This document shows, piece after piece, positions 52,705 to 61,253 of a stretch of DNA of 64,000 nt; positions within the stretch are counted from its first letter, which is position 1; each line of letters starts with the position of its first letter. This DNA comes from Paracoccaceae bacterium (GTDB taxonomy: Bacteria; Pseudomonadota; Alphaproteobacteria; Rhodobacterales; Rhodobacteraceae): contig JASJAU010000013.1 of NCBI GenBank assembly GCA_030066855.1, forward strand, positions 50,931-114,930. The letters are read 5' to 3'. The notes under the pieces were generated by a model. The model was not told the DNA's origin. It saw only the letters and a program-made list of their open reading frames with translations, and did no database searches. The position numbers and the translations under genes are program-made.

Positions 52705-53591
52705 TTCCCCGCGCTCCAGCTCAGCGAGACCTGGCGGCCGGTATAGGACATGCCCAACGTCCCGATGGCGAGGAAGAGGAGCGAGATCCAAAGCGGATAC
52801 TCCAACCCCGTCTTCATCGGAGTGTAGTTGATGAACAAAAATCCCCGCCCCTGATCGATGATGTGAAAGAGCGGGTTCCAGGTGAAGATCGAGAACAGCG
52901 AGACCGGCAGCGCGTTGGCGAGGAACATCTTGCCCGAGGCGAACATGTTCACGCGCGAGTAGGTCTGCTGTACGATCAGCACGCCCTTGGGGAACCACGG
53001 TTTCACGGCCAGGAAAACGACCCCAATGGCGCAGCCCGAGAACCAGGCCAGCAGGAAGGTGACCATCGCGCCGGCAGGCTCCGCGATTGTGATCGGCTGC
53101 CAGAGAAGGTGGTAGAGCGCGAGAATCGCCGCCATCGACACGAACTGCACGTAGAGCGCGCTCAGCGCCTCGGCGCAGACGGCGATGAGCGGGGTCATTG
53201 GGAGGTGCTGCATCATGGGCGACACCGGTCCTTCGGACGAGATCACGGCGCCCATGGCCTTCACATGCGTCATGAAGACGAAGATCCCGGACATAACGTA
53301 GAGCAGGAAATCCCCTCGTGGCGCCATCGCTCTGAGACCCAGAATGTCGAACATGAAATAGAAGACGACGACCATCGCCATCGTCTGGAAGATGTTGCTG
53401 ACGATCGCGAAGACGGCGTTGGCATGCGTCTTGCGGATCGAGCGGACCGCGTTGTGATAGACGAGATCTGCAATCGTCAGCGCTGCGCGCCGGAGGGATT
53501 TGGGCCTCGGTTCGTGAAACATGGGCTCTCGTGTCTGCTCGCCTCGCGACTCTACGGCCGCCCCAACCCTTGCGTTGTTCTGAAAAGCCAT
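52701..53591 (-). CDS. ABC-2 type polysaccharide export permease (KpsM-like)
   Basis: About 296 residues from the ATG at 53591, with an ATG at 53522 as alternative start. Six hydrophobic segments, AVFAIVSNIFQTMAMVVVFYFMF, GDFLLYVMSGIFVFMTHVKAMG and FSGCAIGVVFLAVKPWFP, match the capsule/polysaccharide permease family found in roseobacters. The partner ATPase (KpsT/RfbB type) is not in the window. The gene overlaps the SH3-domain gene downstream and is divergent from cysQ, whose start lies 44 bases away. Confidence 0.82.
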   Translation of the reverse strand: MAFQNNARVGAAVESRGEQTREPMFHEPRPKSLRRAALTIADLVYHNAVRSIRKTHANAVFAIVSNIFQTMAMVVVFYFMFDILGLRAMAPRGDFLLYVMSGIFVFMTHVKAMGAVISSEGPVSPMMQHLPMTPLIAVCAEALSALYVQFVSMAAILALYHLLWQPITIAEPAGAMVTFLLAWFSGCAIGVVFLAVKPWFPKGVLIVQQTYSRVNMFASGKMFLANALPVSLFSIFTWNPLFHIIDQGRGFLFINYTPMKTGLEYPLWISLLFLAIGTLGMSYTGRQVSLSWSAGK

Positions 53592-53634
53592 CATAAGCCA
53601 TCCCCAAACTGCAGCCCAGCGACAGGAGCGCGCC

Positions 53635-54441
53635 TTGTCGGAATTCCGCCGAACTGATGCCGTTGAGACATTCCGGCGCCTCGCGCTCGAGGCCGGGCGG
53701 GCGATCATGGCGGTCTATGACCGCCCTGATTTCAGCGTCGAGGTGAAGCCCGACGAAAGCCCCGTGACCGAGGCCGACCTCGCTGCCGACGCCATCATCT
53801 CGAAAGGGCTCCGCACCGCTTTTCCCGGCATGACGTTGGTGACCGAGGAACAGGCGGCGTCGCATGACCAGAAGGCCGACACCTTCCTGATCGTCGACCC
53901 GCTGGACGGCACAAAGGAGTTCGTGCGCCGCCGCGGCGATTTCACCGTGAACATCGCCTATGTCGAGGCTGGCCGCCCGGTCGCCGGGGTCGTCTACGCC
54001 CCAGCCAAAGGACGGTTGTTCTATACCGACGCGAGCGGCGCCACTGTCGAAGAAGAGGGACCGTTTGACGACGACCGCCCGGGACCGACCCGTCGGCTCG
54101 CATTGCGAACGCCCGACAACGACGCGCTCCTGATCGTCGCTTCGAAATCGCACCGCGATGCGGCGACGGACGCGTACATCTCAAGATACAGCGTCAAGGA
54201 TGCGGTCAGCGCCGGATCTTCGCTCAAGTTCTGCCTGGTGGCTGCGGGCGAGGCCGATTTCTACCCCCGCCTAGGCCCGACGATGGAGTGGGACACGGCG
54301 GCGGGCCACGCGGTGCTCGCCGGGGCTGGCGGCATCGTGCTGGACAAGGACACGCTGGAGCCGCTTGACTATGGCAAACCCGGATTTCGAAACCCGCATT
54401 TCCTGGCGCTTGCGCCGGGAGTCGAATTGATCCGGGATTGA
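53635..54441 (+). CDS. cysQ: 3'(2'),5'-bisphosphate nucleotidase CysQ
   Basis: A 268-residue inositol-monophosphatase-fold enzyme that removes the 3' phosphate of PAP, the by-product of sulfotransferases, and of related nucleotides. Metal-binding motifs are LVTEEQ, VDPLDGTKEF and MEWDTAAGHAVLAGAGG, all intact. It starts with TTG, preceded by AGGAG. In this setting it could supply PAP removal for sulfated polysaccharide synthesis or for cysteine assimilation. Confidence 0.9.
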   Translation: MSEFRRTDAVETFRRLALEAGRAIMAVYDRPDFSVEVKPDESPVTEADLAADAIISKGLRTAFPGMTLVTEEQAASHDQKADTFLIVDPLDGTKEFVRRRGDFTVNIAYVEAGRPVAGVVYAPAKGRLFYTDASGATVEEEGPFDDDRPGPTRRLALRTPDNDALLIVASKSHRDAATDAYISRYSVKDAVSAGSSLKFCLVAAGEADFYPRLGPTMEWDTAAGHAVLAGAGGIVLDKDTLEPLDYGKPGFRNPHFLALAPGVELIRD

Positions 54442-54707
54442 CCGGGTTTTCGTGCCAGAGTTGTATGTTCGAAAGGGCGGCGCTTGCGCCCACGTGCCGG
54501 TCCGACCAAGATGCGAACTATGGAGACAATGCCGCGGCTTGGTCATTATTGGGTCGCATTGGTGGTGCAGAATTGTCGATCAGTTGCACCCGCGATCCGA
54601 GCGAGTTGCATTAGGGTGGGGGATGTCTGAGACTCCCCTCGTTAACGATTTCTTGGTTTCCCGGCGAAACGGTGATCGCATTTGAGAGCGAGTTTAGAGG
54701 TTCTGGC
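54442..54707 (+). promoter_or_regulatory. galU upstream region with two dyads and a short upstream ORF
   Basis: A dyad GGTGCA at 54564-54569 with TGCACC at 54585-54590, and a hairpin GGGGA at 54619-54623 / TCCCC at 54634-54638 with an inner GTC/GAC, precede galU. From 54623 an ATG opens a 20-codon frame ending in TGA at 54683-54685. Either dyad could be an operator or an RNA structure. I see no tRNA or clear promoter. Confidence 0.3.
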
Positions 54708-55610
54708 GTGACAAACGAAAATCGAAAGGTCACCAAGGCGATTGTGCCGGTCGCTGGGTTGGGCACGCGGTTCCTTCCGGCGACTAAATCGGTCCCGAAG
54801 GAGATCATGACGCTCGTCGACCGGCCGCTGATCCAATACGCGATGGACGAGGCGCGCGAGGCCGGGATCAAGGAATTCATCTTCGTCACGTCGCGCGGCA
54901 AATCCGCCTTGGAGAACTATTTTGACACCGCTCCAGTGCTGGAAGCCAGCCTGCGCGAATCCGGCAAAACCGAGCTTCTGGAGGTTCTTGAATCCACTAA
55001 CCTCGAATCAGGGGCGATCGCCTATATCCGGCAAAACAAGCCAAGGGGGCTTGGCCATGCCGTCTGGTGCGCCCGCCGCCTGATCGCGAACGAACCCTTC
55101 GCGGTCATTCTCCCGGACGATGTGATCGCAGGGTCCAAACCTTGCCTCAAGCAGATGGTCGAGGCCTACGAGCAGACCGGTGGCGCCATGGTGGCGGCCA
55201 TGGAGGTTCCCGCCGACCAAACCGCCTCCTACGGCATTCTCGATGTCGGCGAGGAGATGAACCGGCTGGTCCGCGCGAAGGGCATGGTTGAAAAGCCGTC
55301 TGCCGGCGAGGCGCCCTCGAATCTGGCGGTGATCGGCCGCTACATCCTAACGCCCTCGGTACTCAAGACGCTTGACGGCCAGGAGGCCGGCAGCGGCGGC
55401 GAGATCCAGCTCACCGACGCGATCGCGGCCGAAATTGACGCCGGCCGGCCTGTTTATGGCTTCCGTTTCGAGGGGCAGCGTTTCGATTGCGGATCAAAAG
55501 CCGGATTCTTGCAGGCGACGGTCAGTTTCGCGCTCGCCCGCCCCGACCTTCATGACGAGTTGTCCGCGTTTTTGCGGGAGATTGTTCACGTCGGCCGTGC
55601 GGCCGAGTAG
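54708..55610 (+). CDS. galU: UTP-glucose-1-phosphate uridylyltransferase
   Basis: A 300-residue enzyme that makes UDP-glucose for polysaccharide and lipid synthesis. I take the GTG at 54708, with AGAGG seven bases upstream, over the open-frame start 12 codons earlier. Family motifs are VTKAIVPVAGLGTRFLPATKSVPKEIM at the N-terminus, KPRGLGHAVWCARRL and RFDCGSKAGFLQA near the end. The glycosyltransferase gene downstream begins 30 bases after it and is probably in the same transcript. Confidence 0.95.
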   Translation: MTNENRKVTKAIVPVAGLGTRFLPATKSVPKEIMTLVDRPLIQYAMDEAREAGIKEFIFVTSRGKSALENYFDTAPVLEASLRESGKTELLEVLESTNLESGAIAYIRQNKPRGLGHAVWCARRLIANEPFAVILPDDVIAGSKPCLKQMVEAYEQTGGAMVAAMEVPADQTASYGILDVGEEMNRLVRAKGMVEKPSAGEAPSNLAVIGRYILTPSVLKTLDGQEAGSGGEIQLTDAIAAEIDAGRPVYGFRFEGQRFDCGSKAGFLQATVSFALARPDLHDELSAFLREIVHVGRAAE

Positions 55611-55639
55611 ATCGCAACACGCAGCTCGACGAAGGTAAT

Positions 55640-56806
55640 TTGGCCACTCCCGTTCTAGATCTCAGCCGGACGTTCGCACGCCTCGGGAGTCCCGCTCAGA
55701 ACGGGATTGACAGGGTCGAGCGGGCCTATCTGCGCGAGGTGATCGAGCAGGAAGGCTGGGGGATCATCAAGACGATCCGAGGGTTCCTGATGTTCGAGCC
55801 GGACCGGCTCAAGCGCCTGCCGGAGTACTTCGACCGCAAGGATCTCGACGGCGCTGACCAGCAATCGACCATACGTGCAATCGCGTCGAGCCGGTCGTCG
55901 GACATTTCGATCCGCAAGATCATGTGGCGGATGCCCAACGGCCTCGCCTACATCAACGTCGGCCAGACAAACCTGAACCCGCAGACCATGCGCGCGATGA
56001 TGGAGATGCCGGACCATAGCAAAATCATTATGGTCCACGACACGATCCCCGTCGATCACCCCGAACTGATCGGTGAGGTCGCCCGAGCCAAATACGTCGA
56101 GCGGCTGACCACCACGATCAATTTCGCCAACCATATCATCGCGCCGTCGGACGACGTGGCCGAGCGGATCCAGCGGCGAATGATGGGCACCGGCCACCGC
56201 GTACCAATCCTGGTCGCGCCTCTCGGGGTTGACGAGGTTGAGCCGCCCGAGGTGAAATTCCCGTCCGCCAAGCCCTATTTCGTCGCCTTGGGCACGATCG
56301 AGCCGCGCAAGAACCACGCCTTCCTGCTGGACATCTGGGAGCGGATGCACAGCAAGATGGACGAGGCGAAGATTCCCGAGCTGCGGATCATCGGCGCCCG
56401 CGGGCCGAAGAACGAAGAGCTGTTCCGGCGACTGGACTCTTCACCCTATATTGGGCGCACGATTTTCGAACTCGGGCCCTTACCCGACGACGAAATGCGC
56501 CTGGAGATGGCGGGCGCCACGGGCCTTTTGTTCCCGTCCTATGCGGAAGGCTACGGACTGCCGGCGTTCGAGGCGGTGTCGTTGGGCCTGCCGGTCATCT
56601 CGACGCCGCTCGACCCGATCGAGACTTATCTTGGCGACACGATCATGTACGCGCCCGAGAACGACATGTACCAGTGGTTCCGGGCGATCCGCGAGCTGGC
56701 GAGCGAGGGATATGCCGAGCACGCCGCGCGGCGCCGTAAACTCCGCGAGTTCCGTCTGCCGACCTGGTTCAAGCATTTCGCAAGGGTGTTCGACCTGATC
56801 CACTAG
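55640..56806 (+). CDS. Glycosyltransferase, GT4-like family
   Basis: A 388-residue glycosyltransferase with a GT-B fold: VAPLGVDEV, then FVALGTIEPRKNHAFLLDIWERM and FPSYAEGYGLPAFEAVSLGLPVI, the E-x7-E-type C-terminal motif of family 4. It starts with TTG preceded by GAAGG. The N-terminal part has VHDTIPVDHPELI. The acceptor is unknown. Its location after galU, with an export permease nearby, suggests capsule or exopolysaccharide assembly, which is inference. Confidence 0.82.
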   Translation: MATPVLDLSRTFARLGSPAQNGIDRVERAYLREVIEQEGWGIIKTIRGFLMFEPDRLKRLPEYFDRKDLDGADQQSTIRAIASSRSSDISIRKIMWRMPNGLAYINVGQTNLNPQTMRAMMEMPDHSKIIMVHDTIPVDHPELIGEVARAKYVERLTTTINFANHIIAPSDDVAERIQRRMMGTGHRVPILVAPLGVDEVEPPEVKFPSAKPYFVALGTIEPRKNHAFLLDIWERMHSKMDEAKIPELRIIGARGPKNEELFRRLDSSPYIGRTIFELGPLPDDEMRLEMAGATGLLFPSYAEGYGLPAFEAVSLGLPVISTPLDPIETYLGDTIMYAPENDMYQWFRAIRELASEGYAEHAARRRKLREFRLPTWFKHFARVFDLIH

Positions 56807-56815
56807 GGATCAGGC

Positions 56816-57280
56816 TCAGGCGGCCTGCACTTTCGGCGCTTCCGTCAGCATAGTGTGCAGGGTCGACGGTTCGTTATTCGCTCTGAGCTTTGTGCAGAGG
56901 TCCGCGTTACGCATGGTCCGCGAGACAAGCGCGAGCGCCTTCAGGTGGTCGACCCCCGCGTCCTCGGGCGCCAGAAGGGCAAAAACCAGATCGACAGGCT
57001 GGCGGTCGACAGACTCGAAGTCCAAGGGTTTCTCAAGCCGGACAAAAACACCCAAAACCTCTTCCACGCCCTGAAGACGCGCGTGCGGAAGGGCGATGCC
57101 CTGTCCGACGCCTGTCGGCCCGAGGCTCTCGCGCTCCTGAAGCGCTTCGCAGACGTCGCCGGCCTCCAGTCCGTATGCGCTGAACACGATCTCGCCCAAC
57201 TCCTGAAACAACCGTTTCTTGCTGGTGACCGTGTGGACCGTCTTCACGGCAGCTGGCCGCAGTATCTGAGTTAAATCCAT
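56816..57280 (-). CDS. ptsN: PTS IIA-like nitrogen-regulatory protein PtsN
   Basis: A 154-residue IIANtr protein from the ATG at 57280 (MDLTQILRPAAVKT). The phosphoacceptor His lies in GIALPHAR, inside GPTGVGQGIALPHARLQ. It regulates nitrogen and potassium responses by phosphorylation state. It follows hpf with about 50 bases between, in the family order lptB-hpf-ptsN. Confidence 0.92.
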   Translation of the reverse strand: MDLTQILRPAAVKTVHTVTSKKRLFQELGEIVFSAYGLEAGDVCEALQERESLGPTGVGQGIALPHARLQGVEEVLGVFVRLEKPLDFESVDRQPVDLVFALLAPEDAGVDHLKALALVSRTMRNADLCTKLRANNEPSTLHTMLTEAPKVQAA

Positions 57281-57329
57281 GCGTTTCTTCATCCCGCCTC
57301 ATAGGGCTAGCGCCCGCAAGGCTCCCGCC

Positions 57330-57899
57330 TCAGTTCGGATCAATCCAACCGATGTTCCCGTCGTCGCGGCGGTAGACGATGTTCACCCCCGCGTCCTGCT
57401 TCTCGTTCCGGAAGACCAGTACAGGCGCTCCCGCCAATTCCATCTGCATCACCGCCTCCCCGACGGTCAGAGATGGGATGCTCGTTTCCATCTCCGCAAT
57501 GATCATCGGCTGGAGCGACGCCTCGTCCGATTCGTCCTCCTCCCCGGATGCGGCGAGGACATAGGACGAAGCCGCAAGGAGTTCAACTGGTTCCGCGCGA
57601 TCCCGATGATGATCTTTCAACCGCCGTTTGTACCTCCGAAGCTGCTTGTCCATCTTTTCGCAGCATTTGTCGAAAGACGCATAGATTTCAAAATCATGCG
57701 CCTTGGCCTGCGCCGTCAGACCGGTTGAGAGATGAACGATCGTCTCGCAAACATGCTCGTGCCCGCTCTTTGAGAAAACGATGCCGGCATCGGTCGGGCG
57801 CCCTGCGTATTTCCCGATCACCTCGTCAAGACTGGCTTTGACATGCGCCTGAAGGGAGTCCCCGATGTCGATCTGTTTTCCGGTGATCTGGTAACGCAT
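57330..57899 (-). CDS. hpf: Ribosome hibernation promoting factor, long form
   Basis: A 189-residue protein of the long-HPF class, which dimerises ribosomes into inactive 100S particles. The N-terminal domain MRYQITGKQIDIGDSLQAHV and the basic KRRLKDHH region bind the 30S subunit; the C-terminal domain (about 130-189) with GEAVMQMELAGAPVLVFRNEKQDAGVNIVYRRDDGNIGWIDPN mediates dimerisation. It is preceded by about 215 gene-free bases that probably hold its promoter. Confidence 0.93.
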   Translation of the reverse strand: MRYQITGKQIDIGDSLQAHVKASLDEVIGKYAGRPTDAGIVFSKSGHEHVCETIVHLSTGLTAQAKAHDFEIYASFDKCCEKMDKQLRRYKRRLKDHHRDRAEPVELLAASSYVLAASGEEDESDEASLQPMIIAEMETSIPSLTVGEAVMQMELAGAPVLVFRNEKQDAGVNIVYRRDDGNIGWIDPN

Positions 57900-58113
57900 G
57901 TCCTACTCCCTGACAGCGGGCCGCCCCGCCCGGCTTCGCCTCAAGGCGCGCCGATTTGTTTTCTTGGATTATGGCCGTCCAAACCTGCCATCTGGTTAAC
58001 AAATGGCAACCGGGCCGAACGATTGGCGAAGACAATCAACTCCGTCATTGGGGGTATTTGGCGCCAAACGCGCGGGTTCTGTCAATGAGTCGTTCCCTGG
58101 CTTCCGGTCGGTT
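57900..58113 (-). promoter_or_regulatory. Gene-free stretch upstream of hpf
   Basis: About 214 bases between the lptB stop and the hpf start, both on the minus strand. It contains a short dyad, TGCCAT/ATGGCA around a GTTAAC at about 57988-58010, and an imperfect GGTT/AACC repeat. These may form the hpf promoter region or operator. No gene or clear sigma-factor motif is seen. Confidence 0.3.
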
Positions 58114-58869
58114 TCAGGAGATCCGAAAGCTCTGGCCAAGATAGACGCGGCGCACCTTCTCGTCGCGCACGACCTCCTCAGCTGTTCCGCTCATCAAAAC
58201 CCCGCCGTCGTGCAGAATATACGCGCGGTCCACAATCTCCAGAGTCTCCCGGACGTTGTGGTCCGTGATCAAAACGCCGATTCCGCGCGTTTTGAGGTCG
58301 ATGACCAGATCTCGGATGTCGCCGACGGCGATGGGGTCGATGCCGGGGAAGGGCTCGTCCAGCAGGAGGTATTTCGGGTTCGCCGCCAGGCTACGCGCGA
58401 TCTCACAGCGGCGGCGCTCGCCACCCGACAGCGCGACCGAGGGCGTGCGGCGCAAATGCGCGATAGAGAACTCGTTCAGAAGCTCCTCCAGCCGCTCCCG
58501 CCGCCGGATATGGTCGGATTCGACGATCTCCAGGATTGCCAGAATGTTCTCCTCGACGTTGAGGCCCTGAAAGATCGACCGCTCCTGCGGAAGATAGCCG
58601 ATCCCCAGCTTCGCGCGCCGATACATCGGGTAGGTCGTGACATCCCGGCCGTCGATCAGCACCTGACCGCCGTCCGGCATCACCAGCCCAGCGATGGCGT
58701 AGAAACAGGTCGTTTTGCCCGAGCCGTTCGGGCCAAGGAGCGCCACCACCTCGCCGCGCTGCAGATCGAGCGAGACGTCGCGGATCACCGGACGGTTGCG
58801 GTAGGATTTTCGGAGCTGGCGGACCTTCAGACCCTGATCGCCTTCTTCGACTTTCAACTCGGGCGGCAT
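58114..58869 (-). CDS. lptB: LPS transport ATPase LptB
   Basis: A 251-residue ABC ATPase of the LPS export bridge. Walker A is GPNGSGKTT, the signature is ALSGGERRRCEIARSL, and Walker B is YLLLDEPFPGIDPIAVGDI; IGYLPQERSIFQGLNVEENI is typical of LptB. Its ATG overlaps the lptA stop, so the lptC-lptA-lptB genes are coupled. It partners with LptFG, encoded elsewhere. Confidence 0.94.
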   Translation of the reverse strand: MPPELKVEEGDQGLKVRQLRKSYRNRPVIRDVSLDLQRGEVVALLGPNGSGKTTCFYAIAGLVMPDGGQVLIDGRDVTTYPMYRRAKLGIGYLPQERSIFQGLNVEENILAILEIVESDHIRRRERLEELLNEFSIAHLRRTPSVALSGGERRRCEIARSLAANPKYLLLDEPFPGIDPIAVGDIRDLVIDLKTRGIGVLITDHNVRETLEIVDRAYILHDGGVLMSGTAEEVVRDEKVRRVYLGQSFRIS

Positions 58870-59375
58870 CAGTTGTCGCTCCCGCCGAAGATGGTGCGCA
58901 CGCGACCCTCGATCCGCCCGCTGCCAGAGTTCAGGTCGATCACAAGACGATCGCCCGACAGAGCCGTCTGCCCTTGCGTCAAAAGCACGTCGCCCGAAAG
59001 GCTGACGGTGCTGTCGGCGACCGAATAGACTGCCTCGCTCGCTTCCGCGGCGTCTGTGGCGGTAACGAAAGTCACCCCGCCCGTCGCCATGAGCCGCGAG
59101 ATCCCGGTTGTCGCACCGTCCGCGTCCGTCGCGTACTCTACGACGATCTGTCCGGCAGAAAGCCGAACCTCGCCCTGCACGACCAAGACGTTGCCATCAA
59201 AGACCGCCCGTCCCGTCTCCTGATCGACGCTGAGGGAATCCGCCGTAACCTCAACCGGCTGACCGCTGTCGAAGGCGGCGGTGCCCAAAGCGACGTTCGC
59301 TCCTTGCGCCCAGGCGCCCGGCGGCGCGAGGAAAAGGCACGCCGCCAGCAAGAGTTGTCGCAAGGGTTTGGTCAC
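58869..59375 (-). CDS. lptA: LPS transport periplasmic protein LptA
   Basis: A 168-residue periplasmic protein with a signal peptide (LLLAACLFLAPPGAWAQ). The OstA domain shows the repeated beta-strand pattern VEVTADSLSVDQETGRAVFDGNVLVVQGEVRLSAGQIVV. It forms the oligomeric bridge that carries LPS across the periplasm. It follows lptC with 11 bases between and overlaps lptB. Confidence 0.92.
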   Translation of the reverse strand: MTKPLRQLLLAACLFLAPPGAWAQGANVALGTAAFDSGQPVEVTADSLSVDQETGRAVFDGNVLVVQGEVRLSAGQIVVEYATDADGATTGISRLMATGGVTFVTATDAAEASEAVYSVADSTVSLSGDVLLTQGQTALSGDRLVIDLNSGSGRIEGRVRTIFGGSDN

Positions 59376-59386
59376 GCTCGTTTTCC

Positions 59387-59986
59387 TTATTCTTGGGGCG
59401 TGTATACCAGCCGGACGCGGCTCTTGAAAACGAGAACGTATCCGGCGTTGTTTTCAAGCCGCTCGAGTGTCAATTCGCCCGCTTCCAGCTGACCCGGCGG
59501 TCCAATGCCGAAGACATCGGTCGCCTCGATCCGCGCCTCGCCGTATGAGGTGAGAAGCCGCTCGGCCCGCAGGTCGTATCCTGTTGTAGTGGTCAGCTGC
59601 ACGCCTCCGTCCAGAACTGCTTCCTTTGTATTCGCGTCGATCGTGCCGAGCGGACTGGCGATGTCGATGACGCCGCCCTTCGGGATGTCCAGCCGCATCG
59701 AAAGCTCGGTGCCGCGCAGCCGCGAGGGCGCGTCGGGTTCCGGGCGGACGGCCTCGGCCCCAAGCGAGATCTGCACGCCGTTGGACGAGACGCCGCCGAA
59801 GGATGGGCGCGTGATCCCCTGCTCTTCCAGGATTTGCCGCACGTCCACATCGGCGTAGGGAATGGCCTTCTCCGGATCGAGGGTCTCGGCGATCAGAAAA
59901 AGCGTCGACAAGATCGCCAGCGCCGCCAGAGGCAAGGCGACCTTCAGCCAAAGGACCATGCGGGAATATGCGTCGGCGCGCGCCAT
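59387..59986 (-). CDS. lptC: LPS export protein LptC
   Basis: A 199-residue protein with one N-terminal membrane segment (MVLWLKVALPLAALAILSTLFLIAE) and a periplasmic OstA-like region, including GTIDANTKEAVLDGGVQLTTTTGYDLRAERL, that hands LPS to LptA. It is the first gene of lptC-lptA-lptB. About 67 bases separate its start from the end of the upstream RNase D-like gene. Confidence 0.9.
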   Translation of the reverse strand: MARADAYSRMVLWLKVALPLAALAILSTLFLIAETLDPEKAIPYADVDVRQILEEQGITRPSFGGVSSNGVQISLGAEAVRPEPDAPSRLRGTELSMRLDIPKGGVIDIASPLGTIDANTKEAVLDGGVQLTTTTGYDLRAERLLTSYGEARIEATDVFGIGPPGQLEAGELTLERLENNAGYVLVFKSRVRLVYTPQE

Positions 59987-60053
59987 GGCGTCGATATAGG
60001 CGACAGAAGGCGCGTTCGGAAACGCTTACCGCCAATCTCAGCGGAAATTGGCG

Positions 60054-60665
60054 CTAATGCGCGAAGATGTCGGTCTCGGGCCAACCCATCAGATCGAGCC
60101 GCGCGCGTGTTGGCAGAAAGTCGAACGCCGCCTGCGCGATGTCCGTCCGACCCTCTCGGGTGAGGCGCGCGTCGAGCTTCTCCTTGAGCTGGTGGAGATA
60201 GAGCACGTCAGACGCGGCGTAAGCCAACTGCGCCTCGGTCAGCGTCTCTGCGCCCCAGTCGCTCATCTGCTGGAGCTTCGAGATGTCGATGCCGAGAAGC
60301 TCGTCGAGCAGGTTCTTCAATCCGTGACGGTCGGTGTAGGTGCGCGTGAGCTTTGAGGCGATCCTGGTGCAGTAAACGGGCTCAGCCAGCGCGCCGAAGG
60401 CGTTGAAGAGCGCCGCAATGTCGAACCGGCCGAAGTGGAACAGCTTCAAAACATGGGGGTCTGTAATAGCGCGCTCTAGGTTCGGCGCGCTGGTCTGGCT
60501 CTTGGAGATCTGAACCAGATGCGCGTCGCCGTCGCCCGCCGAGACCTGCACCAGACACAGCCGGTCTCGTCCAGGCACGAGCCCCATCGTCTCGCAATCG
60601 ATGGCGATGCCGTTCTCGAAGCTTAGCCCGTCCGGCAGGTCGCCCTGGTGAAGGTGGTTGGTCAT
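60054..60665 (-). CDS. RNase D-like 3'-5' exonuclease
   Basis: A 203-residue DEDD exonuclease, much shorter than E. coli RNase D because it lacks the HRDC domains. The acidic motifs are IAIDCETMGL (D-x-E), FHFGRFDIAAL and YAASDVLYL (Y-x3-D). It probably trims tRNA or other structured RNA. The start overlaps the DUF2834 gene by four bases, so it belongs to the argH-lipoprotein-DUF2834 operon. Confidence 0.87.
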   Translation of the reverse strand: MTNHLHQGDLPDGLSFENGIAIDCETMGLVPGRDRLCLVQVSAGDGDAHLVQISKSQTSAPNLERAITDPHVLKLFHFGRFDIAALFNAFGALAEPVYCTRIASKLTRTYTDRHGLKNLLDELLGIDISKLQQMSDWGAETLTEAQLAYAASDVLYLHQLKEKLDARLTREGRTDIAQAAFDFLPTRARLDLMGWPETDIFAH

Positions 60666-60979
60666 CCGCGATCCCGTGATCTGAGAAAAAGGTAGAGGGG
60701 CAGCGCGCAGGACAACCCGATGAAGTAGTTCGCCGGTATCGCGATCAGGCCGAGCCAGTCTTTACGCTGGAAGCTCTCCACGAGCACCCAGACCGTCATC
60801 GCGATCGTTGCGATCGTGAGGTCCCAGACCAGCCCGCTCGTCGAGTCATTGACCCACCAGGCCTCCATCAGCCCGGTTATCCCGGTCCCGGTCTCGGACA
60901 TGTAGCTCAGGAAGTAGTAGTAGGGGTGGATCGCTCCCCAGATGGCGAGGGCCAGAAATAGCATCCTCAACGGCGTCAT
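60662..60979 (-). CDS. DUF2834 membrane protein
   Basis: A 105-residue integral membrane protein with three to four hydrophobic segments (LRMLFLALAIWGAIHPYYYFLSYM, GLVWDLTIATIAMTVWVLVES, IGLSCALPLYLFL). The WDL and Y-Y-Y features match the DUF2834 family, of unknown function. The ATG at 60979 has GGAGAG upstream and overlaps the stop of the small lipoprotein gene before it (TGATG), so its translation is coupled. Confidence 0.82.
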   Translation of the reverse strand: MTPLRMLFLALAIWGAIHPYYYFLSYMSETGTGITGLMEAWWVNDSTSGLVWDLTIATIAMTVWVLVESFQRKDWLGLIAIPANYFIGLSCALPLYLFLRSRDRG

Positions 60980-61107
60980 CAAAGCTCTCCTACAACGCCT
61001 ATCCGGGCCTCGCCGCTTACTGCGATGCCGCCCTCGCGCGGCGCCGGCTCGCCATCGATCCCGCAAGCCGCCAAAGCGAGGACTGAGATCAGCGTCAGCA
61101 GCCTCAT
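60979..61107 (-). CDS. Tiny lipoprotein, 42 residues
   Basis: A 42-residue frame with a lipoprotein signal ([15 protein letters not shown], lipobox LAAC at residues 12-15) and a mature part of about 27 residues ending GIAVSGEARIGVVGEL. Its ATG overlaps the stop of the lipoprotein gene at 61104-61253 (ATGA), and its stop overlaps the DUF2834 start (TGATG), so translation of the whole cluster is coupled. It is too short for usual gene callers. Function unknown. Confidence 0.6.
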   Translation of the reverse strand: MRLLTLISVLALAACGIDGEPAPREGGIAVSGEARIGVVGEL

Positions 61108-61253
61108 CCGCCGACCGCGACGCTCACGTTCCCCGAACGACCCGAGATCGTCGGCGTTACGTCGCCCGAGCTTGAGATGCTGGCGCCGAGGAAAAGGTCC
61201 GGGTTCTCGCAAGCAGCGAGGAGAATGAATGAGAGAATGGCGATGCGCTTCAT
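61104..61253 (-). CDS. Tiny lipoprotein, 49 residues
   Basis: A 49-residue frame directly after argH. The ATG overlaps the argH stop (ATGA). The product has a lipoprotein signal ([15 protein letters not shown], lipobox LAAC) and a Gly/Ser/Thr-rich tail, including [20 protein letters not shown], that resembles short beta strands. It shares length and design with the next lipoprotein, but their mature parts are not obviously homologous. The product is probably anchored in the outer membrane or periplasm. Function unknown. Confidence 0.6.
   Translation of the reverse strand: MKRIAILSFILLAACENPDLFLGASISSSGDVTPTISGRSGNVSVAVGG

Noticed and set aside
52054..54153. A 699-residue open frame spanning the SH3, permease and cysQ region
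   Set aside because: Only the last part (52054-52704) matches a real protein; the rest is antisense to cysQ or out of frame in the permease gene.
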